Translations under genes and position numbers: made by a program | Shown here: positions 56,063 to 64,000 of the stretch, in pieces | Position numbering within the stretch: position 1 is the stretch's first letter | How the letters are laid out: each line of letters begins with the position of its first letter | The notes under the pieces: generated by a model | What the model was told of the DNA's origin: nothing | Seen by the model: only the letters and a program-made list of their open reading frames with translations | The model's database searches: none | NCBI RefSeq assembly: GCF_027580225.2 | Contig: NC_073356.2 | Coordinates: 15,901,501-15,965,500 of the forward strand | Length of the DNA: 64,000 nt | Source of the DNA: Misgurnus anguillicaudatus | Lineage: Eukaryota > Chordata > Actinopteri > Cypriniformes > Cobitidae | Direction of reading: 5' to 3'

Positions 56063-57504
56063 CTTTAGGATACTTTAGGATTACACTGTTTGTGCTACTG
56101 TATGGATCAACAGTGATTCAAATCTTGTACCTTATTGTGAAGTTATCAGACTTATTGTTTTCACCTGGAAGGTGATAAAAGGGGCGTGAAATGGGAACTG
56201 GGACATACTTTGGGACCAGAAAAGTTTGTAGACTTTATGACTCTATTTTGAATAGTTGCATAGACTCAGAAAATGTAAAAATCTAATTTTAATTCTTAAT
56301 GTTCTTGTATTAAAGACTCCCTAGAGCTGTAGTTTAGAGCTGGCCTGCAATGTTCATTACCGAACAAAATGAGACGCTCTATTTTAATTCCTTTTGAAAT
56401 GGTATTAGAAACATAAGTTTAAGAGCATAAGCTCAACGAGAAGTTTTAAAAAGTGTGCTAAAGGTAACTGTGTGTGCGTGAGAGGTTCAGTCTGGCGCGT
56501 GAAGTCAATAGTCTGAGTCTGTAAGTCTGGTTAATGAATACCGGCCCCTCAGGGCGATCCCTTCATGTAAACACTTCATCACAGCAGGAGTAAGAGACTG
56601 CATAGCTCCCAGGGGCACGGACACTCACCGCCCATGACTTTACAGCCTATCAATATCTCCCATCCTCAGCTAAACACACACAAAACTTAAATTTGTCTGG
56701 AATTGCTTTTCTTCAATACCTTGTGTCTATTGTAGTATTAGTCATAGTCCTATTAGAGAGAGAGGGAGTTGGCTAATGAGGATTACACTGAAGCTCCTCT
56801 AATCAAACCTAATCACAACTGTTTCCTATTTGTCTTTAGATAACTGCTTTGGGACTTGTTTGACTTAGTTTTGCATAGCCAGACTTTTGATGGAACGACC
56901 TTGGATCTTATTTTGACCGAGAACCACCCACTTAGATGAGAAGACACCATCTGACATGAAAGTAACCAACCACAGCTGTTTTTTCTACATTAAGGGTTTA
57001 TCTAATTGTTGATAAGTTTATACCACAAAAGTCTGAAAATCTAGATAAAGTCATACTGTTTAAAAAATCATCCTACATAATCTAAAGAATATTCTGGGAA
57101 AATATAACCTTGATATATCTAACATTGAATGTCAAAGATTAAAATCAATGTGAAATCAATAATTGAAATCCAACTTTATGCTCCTAATCTCATCATTAGA
57201 TTTTAAGACTTTAGCCTGGATTTCACAGGCAAGGTTGCATTTGTTCATGTAATATCAAAAAAACAGTATCACCTGTTGACTGTTTGTACAGAAAACACCA
57301 TAGGTTTTAATGGAAATCTGTGTAAGGTTTAAAATTCATATTTTTACAGACAACTCTAAGACATATCAGAATATACACATTTAGTTTGGGTACTGTTCAC
57401 GACTCCTCAATTTTGTGGAAATCAAATTTAATCAAATTAAACATTTTTGGGTCATTGAATAAACTGTGGTCAGTTTGTGGGCGTCAGTTTAGGGCTCTAA
57501 CATT
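56063..57504. other. single-copy intronic stretch
   Basis: The segment 56460-56670 is GC-richer and a possible conserved element. No exon recognised. Confidence 0.4.
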
Positions 57505-58085
57505 ATTAGCCCTTTTACACAGAGATTACGGAAAATCCACGGAAAATGCATCCAGGTTTTTTCCGAGATCGTTTGATTTTTGGTTGCTTCACACTGCCAA
57601 TGATTTTTCGGAAAATGTGCGTGCATTCACACACCGTTAAGAAACTTAACAAACCGTTAAGATCTTGTAAAGACACGTGACGTATTTTTTCCACACCGTT
57701 TGCTAATTATCCGTGATTTCTCTCTTGAGAAACCTCCACCGTGCATTTCAGTTTAGGACAAGGAGTGCGTGATGCGCTGTTCTGTCATGCTGGTGAATGA
57801 TCTCGGAGTTTAAATCCCTGTGTCAAAGAGCTGAACTATAACTTCTGGTTGCGATGACACTGGCGTCCTTACTACGGCAGGCCCCTTACGGCATTGTTTC
57901 GGAGTCTTGTTCACACAGAATGCTTTTCCTGGATGTTACGTCAATGTTATAGGTCCTCTTTATGGGAGCGATCCCAGAACATATTTCTGTTCACACAGAA
58001 GACTTTCTGCCAATTTTACGGAAATTGTCTGCGATTGTTATGTTTCGCTAGACTTCGGGGGCCAAATTTCTCAAAACAGCTTCAT
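57505..58085. repeat. TTACACAGAGATTACGG-type repeat
   Basis: CCCTTTTACACAGAGATTAC at the left, and two TTGTTCACACAGAA-like words on the right, resemble ends of a common fish repeat. The ends are uncertain. Open frames 57386-57640 and 57894-58166 lie across it. Confidence 0.4.
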
Positions 58086-58090
58086 AACTA

Positions 58091-59100
58091 CACTGAAAAA
58101 AATAATATGCTGGATTTACTAAAAAAAATTAAAATACAGTGCATCACTTTTGCATCCACTTTTTAAGTAAGGAATTTTTTACAATTTAAGCAATTGCAAT
58201 TTTTTAAGTAAGTTTTACATGGAATTTTAACCCGTTAATTGGTGCTGTCCCGTGAGCGGGACACCTACGTTTATTTCAATATTTTCTATGTAAATGTTAA
58301 TCTATCACGACAAACTATATATTGTTGGAAAGGTCTAAGAATGTAGTTTTCATATTTCAAAACCTTTTAGCAGTAATAATAATGCAGTAACTGTAATTTA
58401 TTCATTTGTGACATAAGTATGCAGCAAACCTCAAAGCAAACCAGCACAAACCTCTGTTTTTTGACAATTTTATGTATTAAAAATTATACTATATTGCATT
58501 TTTATTTATTACAAATAAATGTAAACTGCTTTTAAAAAATAATATTTTCACCTCCAGACACTTCCCTAAAAAACGTTAAAGTGTCTTCTTTAAAACCAAA
58601 AATTACCAAAATTAAAACCAAAATTAGGCTTCTAAACAAACAAAAAAATTCCAGAGTTATATTAATTTAAAGGTGTATATCACCTTTTCACCAACCCCCC
58701 ACTCAAAAAGGGCTGCGCCAGTTAAAGGGTTAAGCAATTTAAGCAAATGCTTTAATTTCCATTTACAAATTCCAAATTCCAATTTACTTAAAAAGTGGAT
58801 GCAAAAATGATGCACTATATTTTTAAGTAAATACAGCCTATTACTTAAAGTCCACTGCCTAGTTATATTTACCAAAATAATTAAATTAGTTAAATTATAA
58901 ATTTAATTTCCTTCATACAAATTTTACATGAGAAAATTTAGTTGAATTTACTAAATAATGTGTTCATTTAAAATTACTAACCTTTTTGTGTTATTTTTTT
59001 ACTAAAATTTGGTTAAAAAATAAGAATATAATTTTTTATAGAATTTACTCCATTTTATTTAGTTAAATTTACTAAGCCCCAAATCATTTTTTACAATGTA
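58091..59100. mobile_element. palindromic CACTG element split by a TTAA element
   Basis: The left CACTGAAAAAAATAATATGC and the right ATCATTTTTTACAATGTA are imperfect inverted ends. Inner arms include AGTGCATCACTTTTGCATCC pairing with GGATGCAAAAATGATGCACT. Interrupted at 58227-58733. Confidence 0.8.
58227..58733. mobile_element. TTAACCCGTTAATTGG element, nested
   Basis: The left TTAACCCGTTAATTGGTGC pairs with the right GCGCCAGTTAAAGGGTTAA; TTAA at each border is the likely duplication. The interior contains GTCCCGTGAGCGGGACACC. A related diverged element is at 27493-27860. Confidence 0.83.
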
Positions 59101-59109
59101 CAGTAAAAC

Positions 59110-59880
59110 CTCCCAAAATCGACCTGCTTTGTCTCTTGCCGAATGCTTCCTGTAATTGTAGATCAGACCTGTACATCAATCCACAGAGATTTTCCACTGT
59201 TCCTCTGTAGAAAAATGTTGCAGATCAGCAATATTCTTGAGATGTCTGGTGTGAAACGCTCTCTTGAGGCCATCAGGCACATTCACCGTATCAGTCGGAA
59301 CACAGATTTTTCTTTTGTTGAAGCCATTCTGCTGTTTATTTACTCACTGAAGCTCACCGAACTACTGCTGAGCTTCAGTTGGTGGACACGTTGTCTTACA
59401 TTCTCCTGCAAATATTTCTGAAAAACGTAACAATTCACCTTTTCATCAGTGATTGCAAGCTGTCCTTGAGACAAAACAGCCCTAAACCATGACAACCATG
59501 AACCACGTTTGATGTTGTTGTACTGTGCCTTTCCATAGCGTTTCCATACCCACAAACAGCATTGTGTGTTTTTTCCAAGCAAGTCAAATTTGGTTTCATC
59601 AGCACAGAATGTTTTGCCAGTATTGATGTGGCGTATCCAGGTGGTCTTTTGTGAAGTTCAGACATATGCGGCATTGTGTTTTGATGATGCAGTGAGTCCT
59701 GTAATTTACACTAATCTGCTGTTTTACATGTGTTTGACACGTCAGGAATGTAAAGAAGATTACTGTGAAGTCTGTATCTTTGCAAATAGGATGCATAGTC
59801 ATAGAAATTGTGCTAAACGTTGTCCATTTTTGTCAGCAATTTTTAATTTTTGTTGTTCATGAATGTCTTTTGTTTGAGAT
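59110..59880 (-). pseudogene. Tc1/mariner-type transposase relic
   Basis: Minus-strand translation around 59650-59345 gives FTKDHLDTPHQYWQNILC, then after a frameshift ADETKFDLLGKNTQCCLW, SQGQLAITDEKVNCYVFQKY and LQENVRQRVHQLKLS. These follow the order of Tc1-family catalytic-domain sequence (the first catalytic Asp in the DETKF block, then the segment leading towards the second). Stops and frameshifts show it is dead. The flanks (59110-59340, 59660-59880) are probably decayed parts of the same insertion, but I cannot align them. Confidence 0.72.
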
Positions 59881-59904
59881 ATAGTTCAATAGATATAGCT
59901 ATTG

Positions 59905-60212
59905 AAAGTAACCATGGGGACTATTTTCCGGCAGTGCATAATATCACTACGCCTGCTGCAGCCATGTTACAGCAGCAAAGTAATTGATTATTACGGCAGA
60001 ATGAGAGTTTAGTTCCTAGCCATATCTGTCTAGAAAATCGCAGCTTTTAATTTTCCGTCGGTCTAAGTACACGAAGAAACTACAGAAGAGTCAAGTTTTA
60101 AATTTTTGGTTTTCAACTTTTGGTTATTTTTTTGCGCAATGCTAATGGTCTAATCAGATTCAATGGATTGTGCTAAGCTATGCTAAAAGTGCTAGCGCCA
60201 GACCCGAAAATC
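59905..60212 (-). repeat. GGACACTCCACTTTTT family, inverted copy
   Basis: Reverse-complement match to 6917-7430 (GCTGCAGCCATGTTACAGCA, AAAATCGCAGCTTTTAATTT, GTGCTAAGCTATGCTA). Confidence 0.65.
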
Positions 60213-60440
60213 GGCTGAAAGAGTCGAGCTAGGCGGGCATGGTTTCAGCAACTAGTGACCTCAGCTTCACCCACGTCCCGCCTCTTTACGAATTTTCGGA
60301 TTTCTGCGAGTAATGCGCGGTGACGTGCGGCCAAGATGGCGACAACAGGCACCGCCTACTTTAAGCTTCAAAAACAATCTTCAGAAACCTATGGGAGACG
60401 TCACGGACACTACGTCCTTCTTTTTTTTAACAGTCTATGC
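60213..60440 (+). repeat. GGCGTGGCTACTTGAGTG family copy
   Basis: It matches 14850-15118 nearly base for base from GAGTCGAGCTAGGCGGGC to GTCACGGACACTACGT. Confidence 0.72.
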
Positions 60441-60475
60441 TCCCTACCCTAACTCCACTCAACCATCTAAATCAA

Positions 60476-60705
60476 GGGCTGTATACGAAATAGCCCCCAT
60501 ACCCTTAAATAGTGCACTATTTGAGGGAACATCCATTTTTAGTGGTGTTTGAAATCATAGTGGACATCATTGAGTGCACACAATCAACTCCACAATGCAC
60601 CGCAATAATGAGTGGATTAACGAGTAATCCTTTGAGTGAACTATATTAGTGGACTAATGTAGGGAATAGTTAATGAGGGTATAGGGGGCTACTTCGGACC
60701 CAGCC
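60476..60705. mobile_element. GGGCTGTATACGAAATAGCCCC MITE
   Basis: The left GGGCTGTATACGAAATAGCC pairs with the right GGCTACTTCGGACCCAGCC. ATAGTGCACTATTTGAGGG-type words are typical of this group. Confidence 0.7.
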
Positions 60706-61469
60706 GAGGGATCACTTGAAAATCACAGGCAGGTGTATAGGAGCTGGATTTGATTTAAACTGCAGGATTATTTCAGATGTATCCAGATGAATGTGGATGT
60801 AGCCTAAATGTATGTGCATGTTGTGGTCCTGCCTGAGCTGGTTACATTTTCTTATTCTTGTCTTATTGTCCAGACAGTGCAGTGCTGGTCTGTCAGTGTA
60901 TCCAGGGTGATGTTGATCTCTGCTGATGTGGTGGCTGATGGGAGTGTGATTTAGACTTGCACCTGAGCAATCACAGGTGGTGTAACAGAGCCAGACTGAT
61001 GTGTCTGCGTTTCTGCCGTTAGGAGTTTCGCTTCTGAGAACAGACGCTGTGACTCATTCCAAAAGACACTGGAGAAGAATTAAATGAGTTTGTGGTGTGA
61101 GAAGATGTTTTAAGAAGGCTTGATACTAGATATTCGATAACTCTAAAATCTGTAGCATGTTATTTCAGATTTCCTTGCATTTTCATTTTAGTCTTTGACT
61201 GACTTTGTGTTGTTTGCTAAGGCAAATGTCATTACCGTTGGTTGTATGGTGGGTAAACGATTTAGACCTCTTTCTTTGGTGCATTTATGTTTATTAACAT
61301 GAATGATATCTCAAATCATGTGACTTATTACAGAGCTGTTTGCTATTTACAGACTTTACATTTGGGTTTGGTCTGTCACACTGTGCAAATTTGTTACACT
61401 TATCTTGGGACCAGTAAATCTGTCTGGTTTATTGTTTTGGCCATCTTGATCAAACTGGACGACTTAAAT
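60706..61469. other. single-copy intronic stretch
   Basis: 60815-61080 is GC-balanced and may be conserved. No exon seen. Confidence 0.4.
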
Positions 61470-61532
61470 CAATGGGTTCGAACCCATGACTTTTTGTGCT
61501 GCAATGGTGTACCACTGAGCTATAGCAACATG
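61470..61532 (-). repeat. SINE head (tRNA-like)
   Basis: On the minus strand: TATAGCTCAGTGGT (A-box) and GGGTTCGAACCC (B-box), about 25 bases apart. The SINE body is not present. Confidence 0.65.
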
Positions 61533-62100
61533 TTTGATGTACAAATGCAGTATTTTTATGTGGATATGTAATTGAAATGGTGTTTTATACATATTGTAGT
61601 ACATTTCCTTTTCTTTTAGTCCTCTTTAAATGCAAAGGCTGTTTAAAAGTATAAACTTATCTCTCTGACCTTATCATGACCGGCTTGTGGGAGAAAACTA
61701 GTCTCATTGCGGATTTCGTCTCGTTGTCCTCACTCCTGTGCTTTTAACTCCGTCTGGAACACTTTAAACTATCACACCATCAGTGAGAGGTCACAGGAGA
61801 AAGTAGAACACAAACACAGGTCACTAGTATGTCCACATTCAAAGCAATGCAGTGGTGCCATGACACCAGACGCCACTGGAGGGCGCAAATGCAAGAGTTT
61901 AATAGTGCATACATTTATTAATCATAAACATTACAGAATTGAGATTTTTTTCTGTTTTTATTTTTAAAACGTAAACATTTTGTTTTGTTTTGTCTATTCT
62001 AGTAGATAGTATACACTAGGTTATATTACTGTTTTAGGTTAGACCATTAACCAGTGATCTTTGGTTAAATATCACAAAACCCATCCAGATTTTTTTTACA
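61533..62100. other. unannotated intronic stretch
   Basis: Nothing recognised. The 86-codon frame 61707-61967 has no domain. Confidence 0.45.
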
Positions 62101-62361
62101 TACACTGTAAAAAAAAACTTTGCTGCCTTAAAATTTTTTGTTAAATCAACTTAGATTTACAAGTCATGTCAACAGAAATGAGTTGTCACAACTTATAAAA
62201 TATAGTTGAGAAAAGTCTTAATTTTATTAGTTATAACAACTCACATGTAGTTATACCAACTCATCTCTAGTCAAGATAAATAATAGTAAATTGAAATTAC
62301 TTGTAAATCCGAGTTGATTCAACAAAAAATTTTAAGGCAGCAAAGTATTATTTACAGTGTA
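62101..62361. mobile_element. palindromic CACTGTAAA MITE, 261 bp
   Basis: TACACTGTAAA at the left and TTTACAGTGTA at the right. The arms (CTTTGCTGCCTTAAAATTTT pairing with AAAATTTTAAGGCAGCAAAG) extend almost to the centre. Non-coding. Confidence 0.88.
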
Positions 62362-62690
62362 TGTATTCACAGTAAATTTACTATGTTTCTATAATAAATA
62401 AAAACTAATACAATGTTTGTGCATCCTTAAAAATATGAAGTATGATCTGAGAAATTTACTTTATATTTTAAATTAAATTATAATTTATTTTTGAAGCAAA
62501 GTAAATGTAGTATTTCTTTCTTAGAAATATGGGATGCATTATGCACTCAAACCACACTTAAAATGTCTATTGCATTAGTTAAGAAGAATTTTACCAAATG
62601 TTATGTATTTCTGGGAAAGACAGCACAAATATACCTCGGAAAACATTTAACAAAATGTTTCTAATTCTAAAAAGTAAATATACTGTTTAG
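62362..62690. other. unannotated AT-rich stretch
   Basis: Nothing recognised. Confidence 0.4.
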
Positions 62691-62719
62691 AAAAATCACT
62701 TAATAAAGCCAATTTGCAT

Positions 62720-62940
62720 GACCCTGTAACACTTTACGATAAAATTGCATTTGTTAACATGAATAAATGCTTTAGCTTACATGAACTAACAATGAGCAAT
62801 ATAGTTCGTCAGCAATATTAGGTAATGCTTAGTTAATGTCAACGCAATTAGTTCATGTTTGCTAATGCATTAACTATTGTTACTGTATGACCATGATTAG
62901 ACTTTTCGATTTATAAAACTATTACACTTACACATTTTAA
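62720..62940. repeat. CACTTTACGATAAAATTGCA repeat
   Basis: AACACTTTACGATAAAATTG, then TTAACATGAATAAATGC and CATGAACTAACAATGAGCAA. This is a very common teleost repeat vocabulary. Confidence 0.6.
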
Positions 62941-62999
62941 ATCTGACTCAAATGTCAACTGTAGCTGCAGTGTTTGCACAAACTGAGTTTACTTCACTT

Positions 63000-63640
63000 T
63001 GGCCACTCAGCCGGACATTCCCCACACCAAACCGTCCCGGATATATTTATAGACCGCAGACAGTTTGGGAAAGAAGGGGGGTGTCTGACACATCTGCTGA
63101 ATATCTGCTAGACTGTGGGGTCAGCCCAAGGTTAAAGCCTCTTCAATGCCTGCCTTGATTGCTCGTGGCTGGCACTAATGAGTGTGTGCGTGCGTGTGTG
63201 TGTGTAATTCTAACCGCGCGCACACGCGCATGTTTCTCTCTCTCTCTCTCTCTCTCTCACGCACACACCACTGCCATTGTCAGCGCCAGTCTCCCCTCCC
63301 ACAGCTCCTGTCTGTCTGTCTGGATCTGCTCCCCCCTCGGAGGAGGAGGCAGGCGCGGGAGGAGGTGGGGTGTGAGCCTGAGACCGTCACAGTCACAGAA
63401 AGCCATTCTTCTGAATGAAAGCGAGCGGAAAACACCGTCAAGATGCCGGGAACGTATTTACCGTAGTCCAACAGCGCTAAACGTGTCGGAAAACCGAGGG
63501 GCGATGGCATGAAACGCGCGCGAACCGAGAGGCCGACACTGCCAGCGGGCCGCTGCTGTGAAAGTGTCCGTCAGTGCGCGTGAGGGCCGCAGCCGGCGGC
63601 GGCTCTCTTGCCCCCCGTCCCGTCACTTTCCCGAGCCTCC
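63000..63640 (+). promoter_or_regulatory. ldlrad4: CpG-rich alternative promoter and 5' leader of ldlrad4
   Basis: The sequence changes from AT-rich intron to CpG-rich with GGCGGCGGC, GCGCGCGAACC and CCGCAGCCGGCGG words. It contains GT and CT microsatellites (63181-63206, 63237-63258). A TATA-like ATATATTTATAG lies at 63041-63052, though the transcript start is not determinable. Upstream AUGs open short terminated frames at 63415 (21 codons), 63443 (7 codons), 63504 (2 codons) and 63509 (24 codons, in frame with the main start but stopped at 63581). The short leader frames suggest translational damping if transcription starts upstream of them. Confidence 0.5.
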
Positions 63641-63749
63641 ATGCGAAACATCACGGTACCGGACAGCAGCTCCAGCAACAACAACGCCAACTCCAATGAC
63701 ACATGCTCCTGCAACTGCACCCTATCCCAGCCACAGGGAATGGATATAT
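63641..63749 (+). CDS. ldlrad4: LDLRAD4, alternative first coding exon (LDL-A-less isoform)
   Basis: Encodes MRNITVPDSSSSNNN, ANSNDTCSCNC and TLSQPQGMDI plus one base (T), followed by a GTAAGT donor at 63750. The short Asn/Ser-rich lumenal segment with clustered cysteines and the MDI end resembles the N-terminus of PMEPA1 and of LDLRAD4 isoforms lacking the LDL-A module. N-glycosylation sequons are present (NIT; NDT; NCT). Phase and last base equal those of the LDL-A exon, so both can splice to one transmembrane exon downstream. The start is the first AUG after the in-frame stop at 63581 that reaches the donor. Taken alone this exon could be PMEPA1; the LDL-A exon upstream on the same strand favours LDLRAD4. 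Confidence 0.75.
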
Positions 63750-64000
63750 GTAAGTAGGGCGGGTTTGATGGGATTTTTCCTAAACGTTTTCGAATTCGCG
63801 ACTAATTTGAAGCGGTATTGCACGAGCGCGAATGAAACTGATCGTTGAAACAGTCGCGTTTGGTTCGCGCGTGCCCGCGAATAGATTAATTAAAGCGTTT
63901 CGTTTTATTTCCAACGCGTTTTGATCATATTCCTGTTTTGAAGTCGTTATGCTTTTTATGACAAACGAGACGTCTACATGTATGCCTATAACATTCCTAG
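63750..64000 (+). other. ldlrad4: start of intron after the alternative first exon
   Basis: CpG-rich intronic sequence continuing the island. No further exon before the edge. Confidence 0.6.

Noticed and set aside
63641..63749. Assignment of this exon to pmepa1
   Set aside because: The N-terminal pattern alone fits either gene, but the same-strand LDL-A exon with identical splice phase upstream favours ldlrad4. Kept as an alternative only.
63558..63848. 96-codon frame over the alternative first exon
   Set aside because: It begins with GTG, runs in a different frame from the splice-compatible ATG, and reads through the donor.

Overview
The window is vertebrate nuclear DNA, most likely from a cyprinid-type teleost. 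It has long introns, CA/GA/TA microsatellites, tRNA-derived SINEs and a very dense load of short non-autonomous DNA transposons: hAT-like elements with 8-bp target duplications, many TTAA-flanked elements, and one 3-bp-duplication family. It contains no bacterial-style genes. Apart from three short spliced exons, every long open frame I examined lies in repeats or in non-coding sequence.

The one host gene I can support is ldlrad4 (LDL receptor class A domain containing 4, a membrane-bound negative regulator of TGF-beta signalling), on the + strand. Three 5' coding exons are visible. The first (coding 26493-26532) holds a start codon and 13 codons behind a 400-nt leader rich in upstream ORFs. 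The second (41066-41203) encodes the whole six-cysteine LDL-A module. The third is an alternative first exon (coding 63641-63749) behind a CpG-rich leader; it resembles the short cysteine-containing N-termini of LDL-A-less LDLRAD4/PMEPA1 proteins. All three end in the same codon phase, so each could splice to the same downstream transmembrane exon. That exon, and the cytoplasmic tail with its NEDD4- and SMAD-binding motifs, lies beyond the right edge.

Layout: 1-26.1 kb is 5' flank or upstream intron, full of nested transposons; 26.1-26.5 kb is the alpha-type start exon; 26.5-41.07 kb is intron; 41.07-41.20 kb is the LDL-A exon; 41.2-63 kb is intron; about 63.0-63.75 kb is the alternative promoter and first exon.

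The transposons form a readable stratigraphy. At least nine insertions of one element inside another can be seen, several with exact target duplications, and other copies in the window supply the uninterrupted sequence. The most unusual element is at 50734-51306. It has 5-bp matching termini and a 9-bp duplication, and it carries an intact reading frame for the N-terminal part of a RecQ/SF2-like helicase, including the Walker A motif. It looks like an internally deleted derivative of a larger helicase-encoding transposon.

Coordinates of elements with target duplications are good to the base; boundaries of other repeats are approximate. Family and gene names come from recognition of motifs, not from a database search.
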